64,000 nt of DNA from Prasinococcaceae sp. CCMP 1430 (Eukaryota > Prasinodermophyta > Palmophyllophyceae > Prasinococcales > Prasinococcaceae), in the NCBI GenBank assembly GCA_013416795.1, contig RQSC01000027.1:38263-102262 (forward strand). The letters run 5' to 3'. Positions 10,298 through 21,322 of this stretch are shown piece by piece. The stretch's first letter is position 1. The number at the start of each line of letters is the position of its first letter. Under the pieces are notes generated by a model, which worked only from the letters and a program-made list of their open reading frames with translations, was not told the DNA's origin and did no database searches. The position numbers were made by a program, and so were the translations under genes.

Positions 10298-12765
10298 CTA
10301 CGGCCCGTTGGTCGGCAGCGGCGGGCACGCGCGCTGCACCGCTGCCAGCGAGCTCTCCACATCCCCCGCGAGGGCACCGACATGGCCGTCGGGGCGCACC
10401 AACGCTGCCATCGCGCGTGTGCTGCGGAGCATGCCAAGCAGCTGCCCGTCACGATCGATGAGATCGCAAGCACGCACGTGCACGGGTGCGCCCTCCCCCG
10501 CGTACCCGCCAATGCCGTCGGCCTCGTCACACATCTCAGAGAGCGACAGCGAGTGCACCACATCGCCAATGCCGCCGTCTGAAAACGTACAATCATCAGG
10601 ACGGATGCTCGAGTGCGCCCCCGATGGCGCACCTTGCTGACTACCGGCGGCGCTGCCTTTCTCACCGTCGGCTGGAGACACGACTACAACCGCTCCAAGA
10701 GCAGGTGCACCCGCAGGTAGTGCACGCACAGTCTCCGCAAGCGTGCGGGCGCCGCCAGCGGACCCGTCTATGATCAGAGTGTATCCGGCTGGTGCCGCCA
10801 CTGAAACAATCTCGAGGCTCGACACACGACGCGCGCCCACGCTGGTGCCGCCGGGGCGCCGCGCGAGCTCGAGCCAGCAATGCGGCAGGCGCGCGCCCTC
10901 GGCGAGGCGGGCAACAAACGGCCCACATGCGGGCGTTCCGCCTGCGTCGTACGAGTAGCCGAGGTCGTGCTCGGGAAAGTGCAGTCGGAGCGTGCTGCCG
11001 CGCTCAAAGACGCGCCGCATAGCACCCAGGCGCGCGCCACCGATGGCGCTGGCGGCCGCAGGCAGAGGGGACGAGAATGGCAGTGACGACAGCAACGACA
11101 GCGATCCAGATCGTTGCACGTCGGTGTGGTCTTGTGCTGAGTACTGCGGTAGCGGCTCCCCCGCCATTTGTCGCTCCTGCGCGACCGCCTGCGCCGCGAG
11201 AGCCTCCTTCGCCGCGGGCTCGAGGGCGGCTGTCTGTGCGCGCCCGAGTGCGACCGCCGCATCGACCGCCGCTCGTTGAGCCGCGTGCGTTGGAAGAATG
11301 CTGGCTGCCCCGCCTACCGCGTCCGCCGCCCAACGCGGCAGCCCGATCGCCGCTGCGACCTGCAGTGTCTCCTCGTAATTAGCTACCGCGAGCTCCGCCG
11401 CGCGCGAGCCGGCTGGCCGCCGCTCTGCCTCGTAGCTAGCGAGAAGTGCGCGCACGCTATCGCGGCTGTCGCCCGCGCGCTCGCGTGTGAGCGCCGCGCG
11501 CAGCTTCCACGCGAGGTTGTGCGCGTCCTGCACGCCTGCGTTCATGCCGAAGCCACCCGCTGGTGGGAATACATGTGCGGCGTCGCCCGCGAGCAGCACA
11601 CGCCCGCGCGAGCTCAAGTAGCGGTCGGCGACGCCCGCGGCCATGGTCCATGGGCGGGACTCGAGCACTTCTAGATCGGAGAGATCGGCGTGCGCGCCGC
11701 ACGCCGCGCGCACGGCCGCTACCACCTCCTCGCGCGAGATTTCTGCCGGGCTCTGCGCGGGCCCGAAGAGCGGCAGCTGGAGCACGTAGTCGCCCGAGCG
11801 CATGTCGTGCGCGACCATGACAGCCACGACGTCCGGGTTGTATACGAAGTACAGCATCGCCTTCCGGTCGCGTAGCGCCACGCTCAGGCGCCTTGAGCGA
11901 AAGTGCACGTTGAGCAGCGACGCGAGCGGGCCAGCGCCCTCGAGGCGCGCTCCCACGGCGGCGCGCAACCCGCTGCTGCTGCCGTCGGCGCCGACCACGT
12001 AACGCGCGCGAATGGTGCTCTCTTCACACCGGCCGCCGCCGAGGCTGTCACTGTCTACGTCTCTATGCAACACGGTGAGCTCGACGCAGTTCTCGTGTTC
12101 GCGTGCGCCGAGCACTTCGGTGCCGTACTCAACGGGAGATAGGCGCGCGAGCACGGGCACGAGGCGATGCAGCGGCACGTGCACGCTGCGCCAGGCTGAC
12201 ATCTCTGTCTCGTCGCCTGCTGTGTCCATGAGCGGCGTAGTGTACGCCGCGCCAGGCACCTGGAGCGGCGTGCCAGGCGCGTGCGGAACGCTCGGGAAGT
12301 GGTCACTCACCGCCAGCTGCGTGCCGCTCGCGCTCATGCAGTAGCGGAATGCGCGCCAGTCGTCGAGAGGCGGGCAGAGCGCGCGCACGTCGTGCGCAGC
12401 ACCGACCTCGGAGAGCACCTCCATCGTGCGTGCGGAGACAAAGTGCGCCTGTGGGTGCGCGGGCGGCCCGGCTCGCCTCTCGAGCGCCGCCACTCGCACG
12501 CCGCTTCGCCGCAGCAACGCAGCGATCACCAGCCCGGTGGGCCCGCCGCCGACCACCGCGACGTCGAGCTCGCGCGCCGCCGCCACCGCCGCCGCCGTCG
12601 CGCCGAGCGGGAGGCCGGCCCGCCCGTCGCCGCCGGCGCACGCAGCAGCGAGGTACTCGCGCGAATCGCGCACGAGAAGCGGCCCCTCGACCTCCCCCCC
12701 GTCGCCGTCCCAGCGCGACAGGGCGCGCCGAGCGCGCTCGGCTGCCGCGCTGTTGAGGATCGCAT
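10298..12765 (-). CDS. FAD-dependent aromatic-ring hydroxylase (phenol hydroxylase-like)
   Basis: An open frame from 12769 to 10298 (complement), at least 790 aa, with the three flavoprotein-monooxygenase fingerprints: DVAVVGGGPTGLVIA (FAD Rossmann GxGxxG), VVGADGSSSGLR (DG motif) and VLLAGDAAHVFPPAGGFG (GD motif, followed by MNAGVQDAHNLAWKL). The C-terminal domain has LGYSYDAGG and LPHCWLEL, typical of the thioredoxin-like tail of phenol-2-monooxygenase/TetX-type enzymes. It should hydroxylate an aromatic or quinone substrate using NAD(P)H and O2. This frame has no ATG before residue about 80. The nearest good ATG (12765) reads an Arg/Ser/Ala-rich leader one frame off and would join if the C7 run at 12694-12700 had one more base. 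Divergent from the SDR gene. Confidence 0.85.
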
Positions 12766-12879
12766 CAAATCACACGTGGACGCGCGAGCCAGTACACGCG
12801 TGCGTCTGCGCCATCAAATTGCATCTGAACCTCTGAAGGCTCGCCCCACCCGACGTGGTAGGCGTGGTTGATATACAGT

Positions 12880-12896
12880 AAACCCTATACCCTAAC
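12880..12896. promoter_or_regulatory. Telobox-like pair in a divergent promoter
   Basis: AAACCCTATACCCTAAC sits 50-65 bp before the ATG of the SDR gene (12946) and about 115 bp before the hydroxylase leader. It holds two ACCCTA-like units. Similar pairs occur at 56258 and 63767. In plants, AAACCCTA teloboxes mark promoters of growth and translation genes; the function here is inferred. Confidence 0.5.
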
Positions 12897-12945
12897 TAGT
12901 TGACTAGTCGATCGAAACCTCAACGTCATCGACCGTCGATGGCCA

Positions 12946-14187
12946 ATGCAATTGTTGCGCCAGCTTGGCGGCAGTGCAGGCGCGGGGGCGCGCGCACGCA
13001 GGCGGGGGAGCCGCTGCCGACGCGCGCCACACACCGCGCGGCGGCCGTCGCCCGCGCCCGCGCCCAAGCGCCGCGTAGCTGCGGGCGGCGCGGCTGCGCG
13101 GCGAGCGGGGCGCGCGCGCTCCGTGCTATCGCCAACATCCGCTTTCCTCGCAACAGGCCGCCCATCGGCGCTCACCATGGGTGCAACAGCGGCTGGAGTG
13201 GTCATCAAGGGCAACACCTTCATCGTTACCGGCGGCGCGAGCGGTCTCGGCTTGGCCGCGGCGACGCGCCTCGCCGCAGAGGGTGGCAAGGTGGCGCTCT
13301 GGGATTCGAACGCCGATGCAGGCGACGAGGCAGTCAAGGAGATCGGCGCCGACCGCGCCGCGTTCTTCGAGGCCGATGTCACTTCCGAGGAGAGCATCAA
13401 GAAGGCACTCGTGGCGACAGCCGAGCGCTTCACCTCTATCCGCGGGGTGGTCAACTGCGCGGGTGTGGCCGCTGCGGCGCTCACTGTCGGCCGCAAGGAC
13501 AAGGCGCCACATGACATGGAGATGTACAACAGAGTTATCAGCATCAACCTTAGCGGCACCTTCAATGTTTGTAGGCTGGTGCGTGGCGCGCGCATCCGTG
13601 GCTCCTTGTGTTGCTGTTTCATCGCCCTCACGTGTGTCTGACGACGGTCGCGACAACGATACGCACGCACATGCGCGATGACGCCGCGTCCATCAAGGTT
13701 GCCGCGCACATGGCCACTCTTGAGCCGCTGTCCGAAGAGGGCCAGCGTGGCGTCATCATCAACGTGGCGAGCCTCGCAGGATTCGAGGGCCAGCAGGGGC
13801 AAGTTGCGTACGCCGCGTCCAAGGGCGGTGTCATCGGCATGGCCAAGCCCATGGCTCGCGATCTTGGCATTTTTGGCATTCGCGTGGTCGTCATCGCCCC
13901 AGGTGCGCAACTCGAGCCTGGCATCCTCCTGCGCCCGCCGAGCTGTCCATCTGCTGCGCTGACGGGCGCGAGCGTGCGCGCTCCCTGCAGGCACCATCGA
14001 GACTCCGATGGCCCAGTTCATGCGTCCGAAAGTGCGCGCTTCGCTGCTCCATCAGCAGGCGTGGCCAAACAACGCGCTGGGCCCGCCGGAGGCCTTCGCA
14101 CACATGGTTTGCTCCGCCGTTGAGAATGGCTTTTGGAATGGCAGCACCGTACGCCTCGACGGGGGTGCCATGCTGGCGAAACTGTGA
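12946..14187 (+). CDS. HSD17B10: HSD17B10-like short-chain dehydrogenase
   Basis: Three exons, 12946-13578, 13698-13902 and 13991-14187, give 344 aa. Introns start gtgcgt and gtgcgc and both contain CTGAC. After an Arg-rich, about 78-residue presequence (mitochondrial or plastid), the SDR core shows [10 protein letters not shown] (cofactor glycine motif), [19 protein letters not shown] (catalytic Ser), YAASKGG (YxxxK) and IAPGTIETP. The C-terminus [12 protein letters not shown] matches type-10 17-beta-hydroxysteroid/3-hydroxyacyl-CoA dehydrogenases of mitochondria (branched-chain and fatty-acid oxidation). Splices across FNVCRL-VAAHM and IAPG-TIETP reproduce the family alignment exactly. Convergent with the ER-lectin gene. 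Confidence 0.88.
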
Positions 14188-14311
14188 TCGCGACCCCCCC
14201 TCCCCAAAGCAACAGTCAAATACAAAAATTGCAAGAGTATGTATACACACAGCAGCAGCCGGCAATGAGCGCGCGGCTCCCGCACTTTTGAACGGCCCTG
14301 CGAAAGAAATC

Positions 14312-17009
14312 TCAGAGCTCGGACGCCCCATCCGCGTCGTCCTCCTCGTCCTCCTCGTCAGCATCGGCCACCTTCTCCAACAGCGAGTCGATGAGCGTTT
14401 TGGCCGCCTCGAGGTCCTCACCATCCATCATGTCGGCCCGGGTTACCGCTTGGGTGATGAGTTTGACCATGTCGGGATCGAACAGGTTGACGTCCATTTC
14501 TTCCATCATCGACAGGAATGCGTCGAGCGTGTCGGGCAGCGATGCCACAACATCCTCGTGCAGTTCGTCGCCGAAGACCTCCGCCATGAGCTCCTTCGCC
14601 CCCTGGTACGCGGCCTCCAGCATGGCGCTTGCCTCGCCCTCGCCTCCGAGGGTCGTCTCGCCCTCCAACGCGTCGTCAGGCACAGACGCCTCAAGTGCGT
14701 GCCCCTCATCGGTACCTGGGTCTGTCGCGACCTCGTCGCTGACATCAGGCAGGGTACGCGGGTAGCAATTCACGTAGTGCACTTCCTGTGTGCTCTTCGG
14801 CCGCAAGGCCGCGTGCTTGCACAGGATGGGCGAGCGCAGAACCGCCTCGTACTCACAGCTCGAGGTCTCGCTGACGCTCTCGAGCGAGGACGCCTTGTCG
14901 CTGGACTCGAGCTCGTCGCCACACTTGAAATATACACGCGTGCGACGCGGGCGGTCCGTGAGGTCACACAACGTGCCCGAGGTGTAGTTAGCGACGAGCG
15001 CCTGGTCGATCCGAGACATGCCGGGCTCGTTGGCCGGCGTCAGAGGTTTCAAAGGGGGCGCAGTTGGAGGTGTGTAACGCCCCAGGTAGTACTCCGCGGT
15101 GACCTTGCCCTCCTCGAGGTGAAATTGGCGCAGATGATGGCCCACGCAGAGCTGGTACGTCCACCACCCGTCCTCAAGTGTGAAGCACTGGCTCTCCAGT
15201 TGGCGCAGCAAACGAGCGCCCGTACCACCAACCTCCGCCCAAGGCGACTGCTTTGCGTGACCCAGCGGCGAGACAGCCGCATCGCTCTTGCTTCCCGCCG
15301 CAGACGAGGCTGTCTTGCCACTCCCCGCGTCTGTATCACTGGTGACGCTCGATGTTGTGCCGGTCGTGCTGGCCGCCGAGGTTGCGTCCGTCACACCGCC
15401 TTCCCACAGCGCCCGCGCCGCCGCGCGATGGCCAGCGCAAAGCAGCGGCGTGCTGATGACGATCTTGTAGGTGCAAGTGGACACCTCCTCGATTGTGTCG
15501 ATGAATGCCTGGCGCGAGTGCGAGAGCTTAGGGTCGCAGCGATAGTGCACGCTCGCGCTCCGGCCCTGCTTGATCTCATCGCAGTACTGACCGCCAACGT
15601 ATGTCTCCTCGGAGAAAGTGATCACCGAGTCGTGTACCGGATTTTTGTTGGCCAGAAATGTCTGTAGATCGCCCTTTTTGTACGTCTTCACCTTGCTGTA
15701 GTCAGCCGGGACAAGCGCGGGATCGCTCGATGCCACCGCGTCAACCAAGTCGGACTTCTCGACCAAACTGCGGACGTTGATGCCGCGCTTCAGGAGCACG
15801 CGCTTGAGCTCGCCGACAGAGCTCCTCTGGTGCAGCTGCCTGCGCGCGAATGCAACCTCGGTCGGGCCGTCTTTTCGCGCATTGGTATCGTCGCCAGACG
15901 CATCCTCGCTTGTCGTCTCCCCGCGCCTGGACTGTACCTCGCCTGCGACACGCGTGGCGAAGGTCCCGAGGGAGTACAGCGGCTCACGCTTCAGGAACGT
16001 GCCATCGTCACCGTGCACCTGGTGGAAATGGCGCACCTCTACGCCAGGGCATACTTCGTATGTCCAATAGCCATCGTTCCGCGAGAAGCATGTCCCGGTG
16101 CGCAGCAGCTTGAGCAGCGCGTCGCTCCCATGGTTGTTCACGCTCGCTAGGTCGTCGTCGTCGTCGCCTTCCTCCTCATCATCCGCCTCCTCGACACCAT
16201 CCAAGGAGCCCGCACTGTTCGCTTGTAAGCCCGCGTCACTGCTGCCCTCATCAACTTTTTCGGTGGGCTCGGCTTTGCTACCACCTGTGCTGCCATCGTC
16301 GGTGCCACCGTCGCCCCCCGGCTGAGTGCCAGCGCCAGCGCCTGGGCCTTGCTGGGAGGCATCAGCATTGGCCTGTTTCGATCCGTCAGAGTCGGTGCTG
16401 TCACCCGTGCCCGACGCTGTGGAGCCCATTACTGTGTCGTCACTGTTGTGAAGGGCTTCTCCCCCATCCTCACCCTCGTCCCCGTCCGCTGCGTCGATTA
16501 TCTCCGATCCTGCCTCACCTCCGTGACCCGCGTCGGAATCCGCGCCGTCATAGTCGGGCAGGAGGCAGTCGTACTTCTCACCGTCGGGCCTTGTCATGAC
16601 GATGTGCTCACGCGCGGTGGATGCGAGCAGGGCCTGCAGTCGTGCGAGTGAAGGAGAGAGGGGTCAGCGCGCGGATAGAGCAGTCCAACCGCTCGAAGGC
16701 GCGACCAGTGCCCACGTGCGCGCGTGTAGGGGCGCTGCCCTCACAGACAGAAAAACACAAGTCACTAGTCTAAGGTGCAGTAGCCGCACGACAAAGGCGA
16801 CGCACCTCGGGGAGCGTGATCCCATGCACGACGACGACGGCACCGGCTGCACCTGGTGGCCTTGGCACCGCCGCGAGCTCTGTTCCGATCGCGCCATCGA
16901 GAGCGGCGCGCACGCACGAGAACGACGACACTGCAAACGACGTCGCCGCCGCCGCGGCCACCGCCCTCGCCGCCCTCGGCAGCGCGAGAGCGCGACCTCG
17001 CCGCCCCAT
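14312..17009 (-). CDS. ERLEC1: ER lectin with two MRH domains (OS-9 / XTP3-B type)
   Basis: Exon 1 (17009-16806) encodes a signal peptide (MGRRGRALALPRAAR, then an Ala-rich core) and ITLPE. Exon 2 (16633-14312) begins ALLASTAREHIVMTRPDGEKYDCLLP, the OS-9 start of an MRH block. Total 841 aa. A long acidic, low-complexity segment follows. MRH domain 1 has GTCFSRNDGYWTYEVCPG, LYSLGTF, then YVGGQYCDE and CTYKIVISTPLLC. MRH domain 2 has CFTLEDGWWTYQLCVG, YYLGRY, YTSGTLCDL, RVYFKCGDE and CEYEAVLRSPILC. The Gln/Arg/Glu/Tyr mannose-binding pattern is recognisable in both. Such lectins pass misfolded glycoproteins to the HRD1 ERAD ligase. Two oddities: an extra helix inserted in MRH 1 (see findings) and an acidic tail ending SEL rather than a clear HDEL. 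Confidence 0.84.
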
Positions 17010-17443
17010 GGCGCTCTGGCGCGAGACTACTGCGAGCGTCGCCGGTCACGGTGCCGGCGCACGCCGTGTCTGCGCCCCTCCAACGCCGGCAGGCTGAGCA
17101 ACACCCCCACCCAGCAGTTGCGAGCCGGTGAAGAGTCTGCCCCGCCCCGGAGCGCTCGTGCGTCCTCTGGACGCGCGGGCGGAGGTGGGCGAGTGCGCGT
17201 CACGGCAGCAGATGCGGCGGACACCTGCGTGCCCCTGTGTGCCGCCCCCCGCACACGCGCGCGCCAACACACGGCGCTCCCCCTTGTTGCCGTACCCCCT
17301 CGTCCCCGGCCGCCCGCCGCCGCAAAAGCGCGCGCTGCCTGCGGCGCGCGCTGTGGCGCAGCAGCGCGCAGTGACAATGCGCGAGCCGACCAAAATCGCC
17401 AAAATCAGTGCAACACATTCCGTGTCAAATCGAATGCACAAAT
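17010..17443. other. Spacer between two tandem minus-strand genes
   Basis: About 430 bp holding the promoter of the ER-lectin gene and the 3' flank of the cathepsin gene. GC-rich; no conserved coding on either strand. An AT-richer patch (caaaatcgccaaaatcag) lies at about 17391. Confidence 0.4.
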
Positions 17444-19482
17444 TTACAGGGCCGCCGCGTACGACGTCGCCAAGTCTGGGACTGCCCAGTCGCAGGCGTC
17501 CTCCACGCCGAGGTTGTTGGTGCCCCGCGCGATGCGGAACCAGCCGCGCTCGCCCCAGTACGTGCCCCAGCTGTTCCGGCCTATCCAGTACTTCCTACCG
17601 TCGGGCGTCTCGCCGTACCCGGCTATCGAGATCTCATGGTCCTGCTCCGTACAGCCCGTCGTGTCGTTAAAGAGGCCGCCCGAATATGCCTCGAAAGCGG
17701 GTGTCACACAGAGGCCGCAGCCGATGGGCCCGCGCGCCGAGATCTCTGCCATCATGGCCTTCTCGCCGCGCACCTGACCGTGCTCGCTTATTTTGTACAG
17801 CGTTTTCGGCGTCGTGGCGAAGCAGCCCTTGCCAGGCAGGCAGTTGCCACATTTGCTCTCGTCCGTGCACTCGTGGTCCTTCGCTGTATACGGGGAGCAT
17901 GTGTCGTCGGGCTGACCGTTCTTGTAAACCCACGAGTAGGCCGCAGTCGGGTCCCCGCCGCTGCAACCATCGCTCTGGTTGGCCGACACACAGTCAACAA
18001 GCACCTGTGCGGCGAGTGCGATCTCCGGGAAAGCATTAATGCCGGCGCCGGCAGCCTTGCCCTGCGCTAGCATGAAACGGTCCGCGAGGGCAGACGACGT
18101 CCCCTGGGTCCAGCAACTACCGCAGTATTGAGGGATGTGCTGGTTGACGTCTCGAGAAGCGTACGACACACCGTCGACATCACGGATGTCCCAGGCCTTT
18201 TGGGTGGACGCCTCGTCGTACTGTGGCACGGGACTGTTCACGACGCTGGCAGCCACCCCATCGTTGCGCACCAGGCAGGGGTTGTCGTAGTCATGATACT
18301 GACCCATGCCGGTGAACATGCGCTTTGGGGCGACAGCCTTGCGCGGCGCGGACTTGGCTTCCATGGCGATGCTCTCGGGCGCAGGGGCGGCCGTCACGGT
18401 CTCCGCAACGGCAGGCGTGGCCCAACTGCAGTCGTTCTCGATGCCCAAGTTCTCTGAGTGCATCTTGATGCGGAAGAATCCAGACTCGCCCCAGTAGGTT
18501 CCCCAAGAGTTCCGCCCGATCCAGTACTCGGTACCATCGTCGGCGGTTCCCCAGCCAACAATCGCCAGCTCATGGTTGGCAACAGGAAAGATGGAGAACT
18601 CGCTGTAGATTCCGCCGGTATATGCTTCAAACTTGTCGGTGACATGAATGCCGCAGGACACGGGCCCGTCGCTGTACAGCGCTGCCTTGATCTTGTCCGC
18701 TTGGGTGAGCACGTTGCCTCTGACGTCGTGGTCGGAGCCTCCATGGACGTGGCCCCACTCGGACACAGTAAACTTGGTGTAGTTGGTCACGGGAATGCAC
18801 TGGCCCGGCAGAAAGGGCTGCGGGCTCTCTCCGGGCGAGCAGTTCTCACACACGCCATACGGCTTGCACTCGCCATCGACGGCTTCATAGTTCTGGCATG
18901 TCTCGTCGGGCACGCCGTGGTCAGCTATGTACCGGTACGCGCCGCCTGGATTGCCACCCTCACAGCTCCCGCCACCGCGGCAATTGATGAGCACCTGGGG
19001 TGCAAGCATGACGTCCACGCCGCTGAAGGTGCCCGCCTTGATGGCGGCTATCTTGAGGCGGTCGGAGAGCGAACTGGTCGTGCCAAATGCCCAGCAAGAG
19101 CCGCAATACACAGGCAAATGCCTTGGACAGTAGCGGGCGCCATCGTCAGCGCGTGAGCGCGCTGCGCTCGCGCCACGCTCCGCCGGTCTCGCCCGCTCGC
19201 GTTCTGCGCGGGTGCGTGTGCGGCGCTCGCCAGACTTACTGGTTTCTGATCACGGTGAGCATGTTCACACCATCGACGTCGCCCCAGAAGAAGCCCGCGG
19301 GCAGGTCGCTGGTGTCCATGCGCTCGTGCGCACGCGTCCCGAGCACGCGCTCGCCGCCCTCGAACGTCGTCGCGCCGCGCTTGCACGCGCCCAAAAAGCC
19401 GCCCGCACCCACGGCCGCGCCCGGCGCGACGATGGCCGCGGTGCGCGGCGGCGGCGGCGGCCGCCGCACTCCGCGGCGCCAT
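17444..19482 (-). CDS. CTSZ: Tandem-domain cathepsin X/Z cysteine protease (5' end frame-shifted)
   Basis: Two complete papain-fold (C1A) domains lie in one polypeptide. Exon 2 spans 19121-17444. Exon 1 ends at 19240 with DVDGVNMLTVIRN, and the spliced joint gives RNQ-HLPVYCGSCWAF. Domain 1 has CGSCWAF (Cys), NHELAIVGWG (His) and RNSWGTYWGE (Asn). Domain 2 begins AWDIRDVDGVSYASRDVNQ and has HIPQYCGSCW, DHEISIAGYG and RNSWGTYWGERGW. The HIP-type mini-loop before the active Cys is diagnostic of cathepsin X/Z, a lysosomal carboxypeptidase. Both triads look intact. The leader TAAIVAPGAAVGAGGFLGAC resembles a signal peptide, but the nearest ATG (19482, MAPRSAAAAA) is one frame off. The family normally has one domain of about 300 aa. 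Confidence 0.88.
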
Positions 19483-19801
19483 CCCCGCGCAGGAGGGGGG
19501 GGGGGCTGGGCTTGGTTGGGTTGGGTGGGGGAGGGGGCGTCGCGCGCGCGCGATGTGGCGCCGCGCAGCGCGCTCCGACCCCACCTGTCCACACGCCCTG
19601 GCCCTTTCTTTTCCGTGCCGTGCCCGCCAATGCGTTTTGACCTTGACGCGCCCCTGTTCGACTTCATCTTTGGTGCGAAGGTTGTGCCTGTGATTTCACA
19701 GGGTGCCGGGAGCCGTCCGAAGAGCGAGGGGGCGGCGAGAGTGCCACACCGGTGCGTCGGGCGGGCCGCGCGGGAGCGCTCCGCAGGGGGGTGGGGGGGG
19801 C
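19483..19801. promoter_or_regulatory. Divergent promoter region (cathepsin / AAAP transporter)
   Basis: About 320 bp between the two starts. It contains a long G-run at about 19492-19505 and one copy of TGCGTTTTGAC at 19631, 171 bp upstream of the transporter ATG. No coding is supported. Confidence 0.45.
19631..19642 (+). promoter_or_regulatory. TGCGTTTTGA(T/C)G-type motif, copy 1
   Basis: TGCGTTTTGACC, 171 bp upstream of the AAAP transporter ATG, in its divergent spacer. Member of a six-copy family described in findings. Function unknown. Confidence 0.45.
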
Positions 19802-21322
19802 ATGGTGCCGGGCCCGCGCGAGACAGACGCGCTGCTGGCCGCCAGCGGCGATGGGGGCGCGAGGAGCGGCCAGGAGCGCCGGGGCACCGTCTCGTCAAGC
19901 GTGCTCAACCTTGTCATGTCTGCCATCGGTGCAGGCATCCTCTCGATGCCTTACTCGCTCGTTGGCACCGGCGTCCTCCCAGGCATTGGCTTCCTCGTGC
20001 TGACGGTGCGTGCTGGCGCGCGCGCATGGCACGTGCGCGTGCTGATGTCCTGGCAGACCCACACACGCTCGCATTCGCACTGACACAGCCCCACTGCCGC
20101 TGGCCCTCGCCGCTTTGTGAAGGCGCTGTGCACGTTATGGAGCCTTGATCTGCTCGAGGCAACGTACCGCCACCTGAGCGCTCGCGGTGCCGTCACTGGC
20201 GAGTGGAACCTAGCGTCATTCGAGGGGCTCGGCGGCGCCGTAGGCGGCCCTATCATGGCGACATTCGTGCGCCTGTGCCTTGTCGTGTCGCTCTACTTCG
20301 CGCAGGTCGTCTTCATCGTGTTGCTCGGGGATCTGGTTGCGCCGGTGGTTGCGTACGCGGCGCCAGGCGCCTTTCTCGCGCGGCGCTGGGTGTGCATGGC
20401 ATTTGGGTGCCTCCTGGTGTATCCAATGGCGTTGCTGGACAACCTCACCTCACTGCAACACGCGTCGCTTGGCGGCTTGTTGTGTCTGGGCTACCTCGTG
20501 GTAGCGCTGCTCGCCGTGGCAGGGCAGCGCATCGCGGCGGGCGCACGCTCGGACTTCCAGTGGGTGGCGTGGCCGCCCACGCGCGCGGCGCTCTACGTGC
20601 CCTCGCTGCAGGGGCTGGCGTTCTGCTGCCAGTTCAATATGCCGCCGCTGATGGGAGAGATGCGCCACCCATCGAAGGCTGCGGTGCGCGCCGTCAAGTG
20701 GATGTCTGTCGCCATTGCCCTGTCTCTCTACATGGCGGTGGCCTTTGTGGGCTATGTCACCTTTGGCAGCGACACCAACGGCGACATTCTGAGGCAGAAC
20801 TTCGACATCAGAGACCGCGCAATCACCGTCGGGCGCATCGGGCTGGCTTTCACGCTCGTCCTCAAGTACCCGCTCATCTTGCAGCCCATGCGTTCCACGC
20901 TGAACGGGCTGCTCGGCATCGACGGCACCGTGGGTGACGGCGAGGAGGGTGCGTACGCCCGGCTGGACGGCGATGCGGAGGCGCCTCAGAGCGGCGATAC
21001 GGAGCAGCTGCATGGGAGCGGGGAGCAGGGCAGTGGCAGAACGAAGAAGGAGAAGGTGGTGAGCCTATTTGTCGCGTTGGAGACTGCATTCATCATGGGG
21101 ACGGCACTCTTCGTGTCTGCGGTCATCCCTAACGTACAGCAGGTCTTCTCGCTGGCGGGCGCGCTTTCGGGCGGTGTGGTGTGCTTCAACCTACCGGCCT
21201 ACTACGCGCTCGCGGCGCCCCTGCCAGGTGCATGGGACCGCACCAAGGCATGGGTAATCAATGTCTTCGGTGTTGTCGTGACCATTGTCTCGCTCGTGGT
21301 CTCTGTGATGGACCTGGCGTAG
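19802..21322 (+). CDS. AAAP-family amino-acid transporter (SLC38/AVT-like)
   Basis: Exons 19802-20005 and 20123-21322 give 467 aa. The intron starts gtgcgt, has CTGAC and ends gtgaag. After a hydrophilic cytosolic N-terminus the first membrane helix is the AAAP signature: GTVSSSVLNLVMSAIGAGIL followed by SMPYSLVGTG. About eleven hydrophobic segments follow, with family blocks FCCQFNMPPLMGEMRHPS and VAFVGYVTFGSDTNGDILRQ, a hydrophilic loop at about residues 330-365 and three final helices. Family members are proton- or sodium-coupled neutral amino-acid transporters at the plasma, vacuolar or lysosomal membrane. ATG 19802 is the only one in frame before helix 1. Convergent with the ABCD gene. 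Confidence 0.87.

Noticed and set aside
14120-15667. Long plus-strand open frame (515 aa) opposite the ER-lectin gene
   Set aside because: Antisense to strongly conserved MRH domains; composition reflects the GC-rich complement and no domain is seen.
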